64,000 nt of DNA. It comes from Spirosomataceae bacterium TFI 002. GTDB lineage: Bacteria > Bacteroidota > Bacteroidia > Cytophagales > Spirosomataceae. Every line of letters starts with the position of its first letter. Within the stretch, counting starts at the first letter, position 1. The stretch is taken from NCBI GenBank assembly GCA_900230115.1, contig LT907983.1, positions 1,488,001 through 1,552,000 of the forward strand, read 5' to 3'. A model generated the notes under the pieces. The model did not search any database. It had not been told where the DNA came from and worked only from the letters and a program-made list of their open reading frames with translations. This document shows, piece by piece, positions 43,804-53,218 of this stretch. Both the position numbers and the translations under genes were made by a program.

Positions 43804-45618
43804 ATGCAAAACATACGTAACATCGCGATTATCGCACACGTTGACCACGGTAAAACTACCCTCGTCGACAAAATCATTCACGCATCTAAAATCTTTCGTG
43901 AAAATCAGGAATTCGGAGAGCTTATTCTTGACAACAATGATCTTGAACGTGAGCGTGGTATCACGATTGTTTCCAAAAACGTATCTGTACGATATGGAGA
44001 CACTAAAATAAATATCATTGACACACCTGGTCACGCTGACTTCGGTGGTGAAGTGGAACGAGTACTTAAGCTTGCTGATGGCGTTTTGCTATTGGTTGAT
44101 GCTTTTGAAGGTGCAATGCCTCAAACTCGTTTTGTACTAGGAAAAGCATTGGCTCTAGGGTTGAAGCCAATCGTAGTAGTAAATAAAGTAGACAAAGAAA
44201 ACTGTCGTCCAGAAGAGGTACATGAGCAAGTTTTTGACCTTATGTTCAACCTTGAAGCAAACGATGAGCAATTGGACTTCCCAACGCTATATGGTTCTTC
44301 TAAGCAAGGATGGATGAGTGAAGATTGGCAAAAGCCAACTGATAACATCATTCCACTTTTGGATGCAATTATCAAACATATCCCAGCTTCTAAAACAGAA
44401 GATGGCCCTTCTCAAATGCAAATTACTTCGCTTGACTACTCTAACTTCGTAGGTAGAATAGCCGTAGGAAAAGTAAAAAGAGGAGTTCTTAAAGAAGGAC
44501 AGCAAGTAATGCTCATGACTGCTGATGGTGGCATGAAAAGAAATAAAATCAAAGAACTTCATGTATTTGAAGGTCTTGGTAAAGTAAAAGTAGCTGAAGT
44601 TTCATCTGGCGAAATTTGTGCTATTACAGGAATCGAAGGATTCGAAATCGGTGATACTGTTGCCGACGTAGATGCTCCAGAAGCATTGCCTCGTATTGCA
44701 ATTGATGAGCCTACAATGAATATGCTCTTCACGATCAACAATTCACCGTTTTTTGGTCAAGAAGGAAAATTCGTTACATCTCGTCACTTGAGAGAACGCT
44801 TAATGAAGGAAACAGAGAAAAACCTTGCTCTTAAAGTACAACAAGGTGAGTCTGAGGATAAATTCTTGGTTTTCGGTCGTGGTATTCTTCACTTATCTGT
44901 TTTGATTGAAACAATGAGAAGAGAAGGTTACGAGCTACAAGTAGGACAACCACAGGTAATTATCAAAGAAGGCGAAAATGGCGAAAAACTTGAGCCTATT
45001 GAGTCTTTAGTAGTTGATGTTCCTGAGGAAACTGCTGGAAAAGTAATTGAATTGGCAACACAAAGAAAAGGTGAATTGACAATCATGGAGCCTAAAGGTG
45101 ATTTGCAACACTTAGAGTTCAAAATCCCTTCACGTGGATTGATTGGACTTAGAAGTAATGTACTTACAGCTACACAAGGTGAGGCAATCATGAACCACCG
45201 TTTTATCTCTTACGAACCATACAAAGGGGTTATTCCTGAGCGTACTAATGGTTCATTGATATCAATGGCTACTGGTCCTGCAATTGCTTACTCTATTGAC
45301 AAGTTACAAGACAGAGGAGTTTTCTTCATTGATCCAGGAGAGCAAATCTATATGGGAATGGTTGTAGGTGAGCACAACAGACAAAACGATATCGTTGTAA
45401 ACCTTCAGACTTCTAAAAAGCTAACAAACATGAGAGCTTCAGGATCTGACGACAACGCCAAAATTGCTCCTAAAGTCCAGTTCTCTCTTGAAGAGTGTAT
45501 GGAATATATCCAAAAAGACGAGTATTTAGAGATCACTCCTAAGTCTCTTCGTATGCGTAAAGTTTACCTTGACGAAAACGAGCGTAAGCGTATGGGTAAG
45601 AAAGTTGAAATGGCATAA
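43804..45618 (+). CDS. typA: Ribosome-associated translational GTPase BipA/TypA
   Basis: A 604-residue translational GTPase that binds ribosomes and helps ribosome assembly and stress or cold adaptation. G1 is AHVDHGKT (11-18), followed by the switch segment with ERERGITI, G3 DTPGHADF, G4 NKVDKENCR. EF-G-like domains II, III and V follow, and the C-terminal BipA-specific domain contains NMRASGSDDNAKIAPKVQFSLEE, a family signature. Length is normal. It has its own promoter and terminator. Confidence 0.98.
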   Translation: MQNIRNIAIIAHVDHGKTTLVDKIIHASKIFRENQEFGELILDNNDLERERGITIVSKNVSVRYGDTKINIIDTPGHADFGGEVERVLKLADGVLLLVDAFEGAMPQTRFVLGKALALGLKPIVVVNKVDKENCRPEEVHEQVFDLMFNLEANDEQLDFPTLYGSSKQGWMSEDWQKPTDNIIPLLDAIIKHIPASKTEDGPSQMQITSLDYSNFVGRIAVGKVKRGVLKEGQQVMLMTADGGMKRNKIKELHVFEGLGKVKVAEVSSGEICAITGIEGFEIGDTVADVDAPEALPRIAIDEPTMNMLFTINNSPFFGQEGKFVTSRHLRERLMKETEKNLALKVQQGESEDKFLVFGRGILHLSVLIETMRREGYELQVGQPQVIIKEGENGEKLEPIESLVVDVPEETAGKVIELATQRKGELTIMEPKGDLQHLEFKIPSRGLIGLRSNVLTATQGEAIMNHRFISYEPYKGVIPERTNGSLISMATGPAIAYSIDKLQDRGVFFIDPGEQIYMGMVVGEHNRQNDIVVNLQTSKKLTNMRASGSDDNAKIAPKVQFSLEECMEYIQKDEYLEITPKSLRMRKVYLDENERKRMGKKVEMA

Positions 45619-45650
45619 TTCAATACTGAATTATTCAATAATATTAAAAG

Positions 45651-45679
45651 AAGACTGAGTTAACGCTCGGTCTTTTTTT
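45651..45679 (+). terminator. Intrinsic terminator after typA
   Basis: Stem GACTGAG / CTCGGTC with a TTAACG loop (one G-T pair), followed by seven T residues, about 35 bp after the typA stop. Confidence 0.88.
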
Positions 45680-45723
45680 GTGCCAATAGCTTCGTATATT
45701 AGTGCTTAAAATAATTTCCTCCT

Positions 45724-47559
45724 TTGAAAAAAACAATTAGCGGCATTCTGCTCTTTTCATTTACTATTTCATGTGCACTTGCACAGACCACTGCTCAGCT
45801 ACCTCCAATATTGAAATGGAGTGGTAAAAGCGAAAAACATATACGACAAAATGGTGATAAATGGATCACACCAGCAGAGCGAAGCAACTTTGACTCTACT
45901 GCCCTAATAGATGAAACTATTGGCTATTTTGAAAGACTTGCCACAAGTTCTAATTTGGTAAGTGTAGAAATGGTGGGTCAAAGTAGCGGCGGAAAACCAA
46001 TACACCTCATTAAGGTTTCCAAAGACAAGTCATTCCATAATTTCCCAAATAACAATAAACCCATTTTACTGGCTCAAGCTGGAATTCATGCTGGCGAAAT
46101 AGATGGAAAAGATGCAAGCATGATGCTAGTGAGAGACTTAGTCGCAAGTAAGTCTAATTTACTAGATAAGGTAAACTTAATCATTGTTCCAGTTTTTAAT
46201 GTAGAGGGGCATGAGCGTATCTCGCAATTCAACAGAATGAATCAGCGAGGCCCATTGAACATGGGATGGAGAACAAATGGCAAAAACCTCAACCTTAATA
46301 GAGATTATACCAAAGCCGAAACGCTGGAAATGGCAACGATGATTGAAGTTATCAATGCCTATAAACCTTCGCTTTATCTTGATATTCATGTAACCGACGG
46401 AGCAGATTACCAATACGATATCACCTACGGCTATTTAGGTGAGCACGGCTATTCGCCTAATATTTCTAAGTGGCTGAATAGCACCTTAAGGCCGTTTGTG
46501 GATAATGGACTAAAGGCAGAAGGCCATATCCCTGGACCATTACTATTTGCTAAAAATGGTGAAAACTTCGATGATGGAAATTTAGACTATACTTTCAACC
46601 CTGACTTTTCTCATGCCTATGGTGATGCAATTCACTTACCTACAGTTTTAGTCGAAAACCATTCTCTCAAGCCATTTAAGCAAAGAGTGCTTGGCACTTA
46701 TGTATTAATGGAGAGCTGCTTGAAGCTTTTAGCAAAAGAAAACACAAGTCTAGCTAAAGCAATTGACTCGGATAAATCCTCAAAAAAAGAAAATATAGGC
46801 GTGAATTGGGTTTTCTCCAATACATCGGAAGTAAGTAATACCAACCCATGGAATGCCGAAAACAAAAACGCAAAAAGTGTAGCCACCGAAATTCACTTGG
46901 GAGTTAAACACAAAGGCGTAACCTCAGAAATTACAGGCAAAACTTATTCCGCTTGGACAGGAGTAAAAGAAGAAAAGGAGATTGCAGTTTTTAGAAATAG
47001 CATTGCAAAAGATCAAATCAAATTACCAAAAGCTTACGTTGTTCCAGCTTTCCAAGATGAGGTGATCGAGAAACTCCTCATTCATCACATTGATTTTGAA
47101 TTGATCGAAAATGACACAACTATTTCAGCGACAGGGTATGAAATGAGTAATCCCAAATTCGCAAACTCACCATTTGAAGGAAGAATAAAAGTGAATGCAG
47201 ATTTATCAGAAAAAACTGTAACCAAAAAGATTCCAGCTGGAAGTCTCCTCGTACATAGTAATCAAGAGAAGTTCACTTTAGCGGCTTTGCTTTTAGAACC
47301 CTCCAGCCCATCTTCTCTATTTCAATGGGGATTCATGAACCATATTTTTAATAGAACGGAATACATAGAGAGCTATGCTATGGAGCCTTATATGGCTGCA
47401 GTTTTGGAACAAAATCAAGAAATTAAAACAGCTTTTGAACAAAAAATGAAAGACGAATCTTTCGCTAAGAACCCAAGAGCTATTTTCGAATGGTTTTATA
47501 CCCAGAGTCCATTCGATGATGAAACATATTTACAATATCCAATTCTAAAAATATTTTAA
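45724..47559 (+). CDS. Secreted M14-family zinc carboxypeptidase
   Basis: A 611-residue peptidase. It starts at TTG (45724), which directly begins a good signal peptide (MKKTISGILLFSFTI, ending ALAQ). The next in-frame ATG lies after the signal and is unlikely. The M14 zinc site is H122-A-G-E125 in GIHAGEIDGKD, with the third zinc ligand His222 in YLDIHVTDG and the catalytic Glu311 in VLVENHSLK. The peptidase domain covers about 50-340. The remaining 270 residues form an extra C-terminal part with no recognised motif. It probably trims peptides in the periplasm. The YciI-like gene follows after 5 bp. Confidence 0.9.
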   Translation: MKKTISGILLFSFTISCALAQTTAQLPPILKWSGKSEKHIRQNGDKWITPAERSNFDSTALIDETIGYFERLATSSNLVSVEMVGQSSGGKPIHLIKVSKDKSFHNFPNNNKPILLAQAGIHAGEIDGKDASMMLVRDLVASKSNLLDKVNLIIVPVFNVEGHERISQFNRMNQRGPLNMGWRTNGKNLNLNRDYTKAETLEMATMIEVINAYKPSLYLDIHVTDGADYQYDITYGYLGEHGYSPNISKWLNSTLRPFVDNGLKAEGHIPGPLLFAKNGENFDDGNLDYTFNPDFSHAYGDAIHLPTVLVENHSLKPFKQRVLGTYVLMESCLKLLAKENTSLAKAIDSDKSSKKENIGVNWVFSNTSEVSNTNPWNAENKNAKSVATEIHLGVKHKGVTSEITGKTYSAWTGVKEEKEIAVFRNSIAKDQIKLPKAYVVPAFQDEVIEKLLIHHIDFELIENDTTISATGYEMSNPKFANSPFEGRIKVNADLSEKTVTKKIPAGSLLVHSNQEKFTLAALLLEPSSPSSLFQWGFMNHIFNRTEYIESYAMEPYMAAVLEQNQEIKTAFEQKMKDESFAKNPRAIFEWFYTQSPFDDETYLQYPILKIF

Positions 47560-47564
47560 AAATA

Positions 47565-47855
47565 ATGACCCAATACGCTATCATAGCCAACGATGCTACC
47601 GACGAAAATGCACTTGAAAGAAGAACGGCAGCAAGAACTGAACACTTAGAAAACATTAAGAAACTAAAAGCTTCTGATAACTTTATCAAAGCTGCAGCAA
47701 TGCTCAATGATAATGGTGACATGTGCGGTTCTATCATGCTAATGCAATTTGAAGACAGAGCAGCTTTTGACCAATACCTTGCCAGCGAGGCATACGTCAC
47801 CCAAAATGTATGGGGCGAAATCAAAGTTCAGGAGGTGAAAGTTGCACCCATATGA
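47565..47855 (+). CDS. YciI-like (YCII-family) small protein
   Basis: A 96-residue protein of the YCII/dimeric alpha-beta barrel family. Visible features: TQYAIIANDATDENALERR, the ARTEHL segment with the His often kept in the family, and the later DRAAFDQYLASEAYV. Its biochemical role is unclear. YciI proteins are usually thought to be small enzymes or binding proteins. It overlaps ribD by 4 bp (ATGA) and starts 5 bp after the M14 gene, so the three are transcribed together. Confidence 0.88.
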   Translation: MTQYAIIANDATDENALERRTAARTEHLENIKKLKASDNFIKAAAMLNDNGDMCGSIMLMQFEDRAAFDQYLASEAYVTQNVWGEIKVQEVKVAPI

Positions 47856-48883
47856 ACCAAACCCAATTTATGCAAAGGGCACTTGAACTAGCTGCCTTAG
47901 GAAAAGAACACGCCAGTCCAAACCCAATGGTCGGTTGTGTAATTGTGCATAATGATTTAATAATAGGAGAAGGTTACCATCAAAAACATGGCGAGGCCCA
48001 TGCAGAGGTAAATGCTATAAATGCTGTAGAAAACAAATCACTTTTATCCGAATCTACTGTCTATGTCACGCTTGAGCCATGTGCACATTTTGGAAAAACT
48101 CCCCCGTGTGCCGATCTTTTGATCAAGCATCAAGTTGCCAAAGTTGTGATTTGCAACCGAGACCCTTTTGATCAAGTAGACGGAAAAGGTATTTCAAAAC
48201 TCGAAAATGCGGGTATTAAAGTCGAGATTGGCTTACTAGATCACGAAGGTTTAGAGCTAAACAAACACTTCTTTACATCCATAAAGGAACAAAGACCGTA
48301 TATCATATTGAAATGGGCAGAAACCGCTGATGGGTTTGTGGCTCAGCAAGATGGAAAACCAGTTGCCATTTCGAACAAATACAGTCAAGTTCAAAATCAC
48401 AAATGGAGGAGCGAGATTGACGCCATTATGGTGGGCGAGCAAACAGTAAAAAATGACAACCCAACGTTGACAACAAGAAGCTGGAAAGGAAAAAATGCCA
48501 AAAGGATTATTCTTGATAGAAGATTGACCAGTCCAACGAATAGTCACATTTTTGACCAACAGGTTGAAACCATAATTTTCAATCAAAAGGAGAGTAAAAA
48601 AGACGGTAAAACCGAATGGATAAAAATCAGTTTTGAAAAAGAAAACCTTATATCTCAAATTTTGGATGAATTAAATAAGAGAAAGGTGAGATCGTTATTA
48701 GTAGAAGGAGGCCCTAGGCTCCATCAGCTATTTGCTGAGCAAGATTGCTACGACGAAGTGAGAGTTATAAAAAGCCCAAAACTATTAGCTAATGGCCTAA
48801 GAGCAATTCAAATTCCTTTGAACCTAAAAACATTAAATAAACAAAAGATCATGGAAGACGAAATTATTGTTTTTTCTAAATAG
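47852..48883 (+). CDS. ribD: Riboflavin biosynthesis bifunctional deaminase/reductase
   Basis: A 343-residue cytosolic enzyme that deaminates diaminohydroxyphosphoribosyl-pyrimidine and then reduces the ribosyl side chain in flavin synthesis. ATG at 47852, overlapping the YciI stop, is the start. A longer reading from 47810 lies inside yciI and lacks support. The deaminase zinc site is H50-A-E52 with Cys77 and Cys86 in PCAHFGKTPPC. The reductase domain (about 150-343) contains LKWAETADGFVA, AIMVGEQTVKNDNP and LLVEGGPRLH. Both halves are complete. Confidence 0.96.
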   Translation: MNQTQFMQRALELAALGKEHASPNPMVGCVIVHNDLIIGEGYHQKHGEAHAEVNAINAVENKSLLSESTVYVTLEPCAHFGKTPPCADLLIKHQVAKVVICNRDPFDQVDGKGISKLENAGIKVEIGLLDHEGLELNKHFFTSIKEQRPYIILKWAETADGFVAQQDGKPVAISNKYSQVQNHKWRSEIDAIMVGEQTVKNDNPTLTTRSWKGKNAKRIILDRRLTSPTNSHIFDQQVETIIFNQKESKKDGKTEWIKISFEKENLISQILDELNKRKVRSLLVEGGPRLHQLFAEQDCYDEVRVIKSPKLLANGLRAIQIPLNLKTLNKQKIMEDEIIVFSK

Positions 48884-48974
48884 CTTCCAACCATTATGAA
48901 ACAAATGGTGTCCTATTAACCAACCCTAGAAATACGTGGAGTGGATAACGGGAAACCTTATCACTCGATATTTC

Positions 48975-49550
48975 ATGCCTATAAATGAAACAGACATAAT
49001 AAAAGCTTGTCTTAACAAAGACAGGGCTGCCCAAAAACAGCTTTACGAGTTGTTTTCAGGGAAATTGTATGTTGTTGCATTGCGGTACATGAAGAATAAA
49101 GAAGCGGCTCAAGATGTATTGCAAGATGCATTTGTGAAAGTGTTTAAATACCTTGACTCCTTCCGATTTGATTGTCCGCTGGAAGTTTGGTTGAGAAAAA
49201 TAGTCATTAATACGGCTCTCAAGGCTCTTAAAAAAAGCTCTAAATGGGAACAAAGCCTCGAAGGTGACTATATGATTGCAGAAGAATTTCACTACGATAA
49301 TGGTGGCTTCAAGAATCTTTCCTACCAGCAACTTATGGACATGATAGGCGAATTGCCAGAAGGATGTAGAGCGATTTTTAACATGTATGCCATAGAAGGC
49401 TACAAACATCAAGAAATCGCTGAGAAATTGGGTATTAGTGAAGGGACATCAAAGTCTCAATACTCAAGATCAAAACAATTGTTGCAAGAAAAGCTTGCCG
49501 CAGAAATAAGACGAGAAGAAAGTTTATGGTTGAAAGACCTAGGCTTATGA
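48975..49550 (+). CDS. ECF-type RNA polymerase sigma factor
   Basis: A 191-residue sigma-70-family factor. ATG at 48975 is preferred over an in-frame GTG at 48936. Region 2 (AAQKQLYELFSGKLYVVALRYM, DAFVKVFKYLDSF) and region 4 (LPEGCRAIFNMYAIEGYKHQEIAEKLGISEGTSKSQ) are both clear, separated by a short linker. The 7-bp gap to the next gene indicates one transcript. That gene has the form of an anti-sigma partner. The regulon cannot be told from sequence. Confidence 0.94.
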   Translation: MPINETDIIKACLNKDRAAQKQLYELFSGKLYVVALRYMKNKEAAQDVLQDAFVKVFKYLDSFRFDCPLEVWLRKIVINTALKALKKSSKWEQSLEGDYMIAEEFHYDNGGFKNLSYQQLMDMIGELPEGCRAIFNMYAIEGYKHQEIAEKLGISEGTSKSQYSRSKQLLQEKLAAEIRREESLWLKDLGL

Positions 49551-49557
49551 AGATATA

Positions 49558-51216
49558 ATGAAAGATAATAGATTCGAACAAATGTGGAGAGATGCATTGG
49601 AAAATGCAAGCGAAAACCCTCCGCTACATGTTTGGAAACATATTGACAGTAAAATCGCAGAAGACAATAACTTCGATAGCATCATTGCTTCGAAATTTGT
49701 TGCTGCTAGCGAAGATGTGCCCTCCAGTGTTTGGAATGCCATTGATAGTGCTTTGGAAAATGAGCTAAGTTTTGAAGAGGAATTTGAAAATGTTTTTGCT
49801 TCAGTAAATATTGCCCCTCCAGCAAGTCTGTGGGATAACATAGAGGCTGAGCTTGAAGAAGAAGACGAAAGAAAACCAGTTATCTTTTTGTGGTCAAATA
49901 AGTGGATTGCAGGTGCAATTGCTGCCATGCTTATCGCACTCCTTTCTATTCCATTGCTCACAAATTGGTTTGATAAGTCCACAGGCTCAGAACTATCACA
50001 AGTAAGCAACGCTGCATCTAAGAAAGTAGCTGCTAATATTCCGCAATTGAACGAGAAGCCAAATGAAGTTTTTCAAGAAGAACTCATTGGTGACTCTAAT
50101 AATGGAGAATTGATTTCAAAGAAAAGCAGTACTAATAGTACTCCAAATGCCCTAAACGCTCTCAATTCATTTTCGAATAACTTGAGTCAAAACACAAACC
50201 AACAGAAAGTAAAGGCAGATCAAGGTATTAATTCTCAATTACCTGAAAGTACTCTTTTTCAAAACCTTGTAGAAAAGGTTCAAAGAGTTATATCATCTGA
50301 TGAGCAATTAGCGTTTGCTGAAAAGATATCATATTCAAAATACGGATCGAGTTTAACTTTAAAAAGGAAAAAACTTGCTCTACCCTTAAGTGAGAGTGAA
50401 GTAGAGTTGGAAAAGAAAGACAAATCAAATTCTTGGTTAGGCTTCATGTCTGGACTTGCTCCTTTTGATCCTAATATTAGCATAACGAACTTCGAAAGAC
50501 AGGCATTGGTTTCTGCTGGCAATGTGCCTAGTTCATTTTTTGAATATAAAAGTGTAGTTGAAAACACAGGTTCTACCAACGGAAACGATGCATTTGAAAT
50601 TCCGTTGTCGCAACCATTTAATAATATTAGGACAGGAAGTGCAATCAACCTTGGTGTTGATTACGGTTTCAAAATGGCTAAAAACTTCTCTTTCCAAACC
50701 GGAGCAAGATATACCAGAAGTAGCTCATTTATTCAAAGCAATGTGTACTCATATAATCCTAACACAGGAAATGTTAGTACATTTTTGGAGTCTAATTACA
50801 TTGCTAAAGAAAACACGAACAGAAATAGCACATTGATATCATCTGCTGAAGATGTAAAGAATGCTTATCAGTTTTTAATGGTTCCTGTTCAACTTGGATA
50901 CCATGTACCCGTTTTTAATAAGATTGAGATATCTGCTACAGGCGGAATTTCAGGAGATTTTTTGATAAATAATATATTGGACGAAACCCCAGAAGCAGGA
51001 AGTAAGCTTACCCCAGGAAACTCTGCTTACAAAGCATTTAATTTGAGTGGTATTGGTGGCCTAAAAGTGAACTACCAAGTGAATGAGAATTGGGATGCAA
51101 GTATTGGAGCAAATTACCAACAAGCCTTGCAATCAGGAGTAGATGCAAGTCAGAGTTTTAGCTTTAGACCTAAATTCTTCGGAGTGAGTTACGGAATTAA
51201 CTATAAACTGAATTAA
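49558..51216 (+). CDS. Candidate sigma-factor partner: three 33-residue repeats, one membrane helix, beta-barrel-like C-terminus
   Basis: A 552-residue protein cotranscribed with the ECF sigma factor. The first 105 residues are cytosol-type and hold three repeats, each with a Pro-x-x-x-Trp-x-x-Ile-[DE] core, with Trp26, Trp59 and Trp92 spaced exactly 33 apart. A single hydrophobic helix (about 116-135) follows, then a polar, low-complexity Ser/Asn/Gln-rich stretch (about 140-300). The end (about 350-552) is made of alternating strands like outer-membrane beta-barrels (GVDYGFKMAKNFSFQTG, ending FFGVSYGINYKLN). There is no signal peptide. It may be an anti-sigma factor whose far end reaches the outer membrane. 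This is a prediction: I recognise no established family for the repeats. Confidence 0.75.
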   Translation: MKDNRFEQMWRDALENASENPPLHVWKHIDSKIAEDNNFDSIIASKFVAASEDVPSSVWNAIDSALENELSFEEEFENVFASVNIAPPASLWDNIEAELEEEDERKPVIFLWSNKWIAGAIAAMLIALLSIPLLTNWFDKSTGSELSQVSNAASKKVAANIPQLNEKPNEVFQEELIGDSNNGELISKKSSTNSTPNALNALNSFSNNLSQNTNQQKVKADQGINSQLPESTLFQNLVEKVQRVISSDEQLAFAEKISYSKYGSSLTLKRKKLALPLSESEVELEKKDKSNSWLGFMSGLAPFDPNISITNFERQALVSAGNVPSSFFEYKSVVENTGSTNGNDAFEIPLSQPFNNIRTGSAINLGVDYGFKMAKNFSFQTGARYTRSSSFIQSNVYSYNPNTGNVSTFLESNYIAKENTNRNSTLISSAEDVKNAYQFLMVPVQLGYHVPVFNKIEISATGGISGDFLINNILDETPEAGSKLTPGNSAYKAFNLSGIGGLKVNYQVNENWDASIGANYQQALQSGVDASQSFSFRPKFFGVSYGINYKLN

Positions 51217-51259
51217 AATTTTATACGCGATAAACCTTTAATAAACTGTATGTAAACAA

Positions 51260-51293
51260 ATACCCCGATGGAGATTCCAACGGGGTATTTTTT
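51260..51293 (+). terminator. Intrinsic terminator after the sigma-partner gene
   Basis: Stem ATACCCCG / CGGGGTAT with a 13-nt loop, followed by TTTTTT, about 44 bp after the stop. Confidence 0.9.
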
Positions 51294-51346
51294 GTGTTTG
51301 ACCCAAAATAATTTGGGGTATTAAATATCGGCCAGTCTGCCAAATA

Positions 51347-53053
51347 CTAAGCTTTAGATTTTGCTTCTTCGTCCTTCAAGGCTCTTCTTAAAATTTTACC
51401 AACATTCGTTTTAGGTAATTCATCTCTAAACTCAACATGCTTTGGACATTTATAAGGAGTCAATTGCTCCCTTGCAAATGCTTTCACAGCAGCCTCGGTA
51501 AGTGAAGGGTCTTTCTTAACAATAAATACCTTTACTGCTTCGGTTGATCTATCATTTGGAACTCCTATACATGCAACTTCCAGTACACCCGGACATTGAG
51601 CGATTACATCTTCCACTTCATTAGGATATACGTTAAAGCCCGACACCAGAATCATATCTTTTTTACGGTCCACAATTTTGAAGTATCCATCAGCATCCAT
51701 TACTCCTACATCTCCGGTTTTAAACCATTGTCTGCCATCGATAGGGTCAATCAACATCACCTTATCAGTTTCATCTTGTCGGTTATAATAACCAGAAAAC
51801 ACTTGAGGACCATGAGCACAAATCTCGCCTACCTCTCCTACTTCCGCCCAAGTACCATCATCCTTTAATATTTTCATTTCTGTACTTGGCCATGGAATTC
51901 CGATTGTTCCTATTCTATTGTCTCCAACAAGAGGATTTGAACTCAACACTGGCGATGTTTCAGATAAGCCATACCCCTCAGCAGGTAAGCAACCAGTCAT
52001 ATCCTTCCATCGCTGAGCAACAACTTTTTGCAATGCCATTCCTCCAGCCGATGTAATTACCAATTTACTAAAGTCAACTTCTCCAAATTTTGGATGATTC
52101 AATAAACCATTGTACAAAGTATTTAAACCTGTAAACAGATGTGGAGGATTCTTCTTAAGGTCTTTGATAAACGAATCCATATCTCGAGGATTTGTAATCA
52201 GAAGGTTCATTCCACCAGTTTTGAGTCCAGTTAATGCATTTACTGTTAAAGCATAAACGTGGTAGAGTGGCAATGCAGCAACAACAACTATTTTATCATC
52301 TTTTATATCCTTGGTGAGAACACTTTGCCATGCATCATTTGCCTCTAGGTTGGCAACCACATTTCTGTGCGTGAGCATCGCTCCTTTGGATACTCCAGTA
52401 GTACCACCAGTATATTGGATAAACGCCAACTCGGTATTCTTTACTTTTGGTTTAGCATAAGTCATTGCTCCTCCTTTACTTAAGGCATCCGACAAGCTTT
52501 CAGCACTAGGTAAGGAGTATGATGGCACCATTTTCTTTACCGTTTTCACTACAAAATTAACAATGTGCTTTTTAGGAAAACCAAGCATATCACCAAGCTC
52601 AGTTACAAACACATGCTCAATTTGTGTGTTGGGAAGCACCTTTTCCAAATTAAAAGCAAAATTTGCCACGATCACAATTGCTTTCGCACCCGAATCTTTG
52701 AACTGATGCGTCATCTCCCTAGGAGTATAAAGTGGATTTGTATTTACTACAACTAAGCCAGCTCTTATTGCACCAAATAATACAATTGGATATTGCAGGC
52801 AATTGGGCATTTGAATTGCAATTCTATCTCCAGGCAAAAGCCCCTTGAATTGCAAATAGGCAGCAAAGTTTTTCGACTGCTCGTCAATTTGAGCAAAGGT
52901 CATCTCCTTCCCCATATTGCTGTAAGCAGCTTTGGAAGCATGTTTCTCAAAGCCAGCTTCCATTAAATCTATGACAGATTCATAGGCATCTGGGTTAATA
53001 TCGTGTGGAATTCCTTCTGGGTAAAACTTAAGCCAAGGTTTATGCTCATTCAT
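51347..53053 (-). CDS. fadD: Long-chain fatty-acid-CoA ligase
   Basis: A 568-residue acyl-activating enzyme that makes acyl-CoA (ATP to AMP). The AMP-binding signature YTGGTTGVSKGAMLTHRN lies near residue 210, GYGLSETSP (the second core motif) near 365, and the C-terminal domain hinge GDVGVMDADGYFKIVDRKKD and the catalytic Lys in PKTNVGKILRRALKD near the end. The closeness to FadD (LPGDRIAIQMPNCLQYP at the front) supports a long-chain substrate but specificity was not tested. It is a single-gene unit on the minus strand with about 165 bp of non-coding DNA upstream. Confidence 0.93.
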   Translation of the reverse strand: MNEHKPWLKFYPEGIPHDINPDAYESVIDLMEAGFEKHASKAAYSNMGKEMTFAQIDEQSKNFAAYLQFKGLLPGDRIAIQMPNCLQYPIVLFGAIRAGLVVVNTNPLYTPREMTHQFKDSGAKAIVIVANFAFNLEKVLPNTQIEHVFVTELGDMLGFPKKHIVNFVVKTVKKMVPSYSLPSAESLSDALSKGGAMTYAKPKVKNTELAFIQYTGGTTGVSKGAMLTHRNVVANLEANDAWQSVLTKDIKDDKIVVVAALPLYHVYALTVNALTGLKTGGMNLLITNPRDMDSFIKDLKKNPPHLFTGLNTLYNGLLNHPKFGEVDFSKLVITSAGGMALQKVVAQRWKDMTGCLPAEGYGLSETSPVLSSNPLVGDNRIGTIGIPWPSTEMKILKDDGTWAEVGEVGEICAHGPQVFSGYYNRQDETDKVMLIDPIDGRQWFKTGDVGVMDADGYFKIVDRKKDMILVSGFNVYPNEVEDVIAQCPGVLEVACIGVPNDRSTEAVKVFIVKKDPSLTEAAVKAFAREQLTPYKCPKHVEFRDELPKTNVGKILRRALKDEEAKSKA

Positions 53054-53218
53054 ATTGTTAGGTCTTGTTGATTGTTGTTAAATCCAAAATCTCACCAAAA
53101 TTTCTAGTTTACAATTTAAACCAAAAGAGGTTTTGGGATTATTTATTGTAAAAATAGCCTTTTTGATAGAAAGTCCAATTATCAAAACAGCATATTACCA
53201 CGAATGTTTCCTACATTT

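Noticed and set aside
48257-48658. A 133-codon minus-strand open frame in ribD.
   Set aside because: Opposite the reductase domain of a complete ribD; Phe-rich and without motif.
49545-50009. A 154-codon open frame on the minus strand opposite the sigma-partner gene.
   Set aside because: It is rich in Ser/Ala/Leu, has no family motif and lies wholly opposite a clearly coding, sigma-coupled gene; likely a shadow of codon bias.
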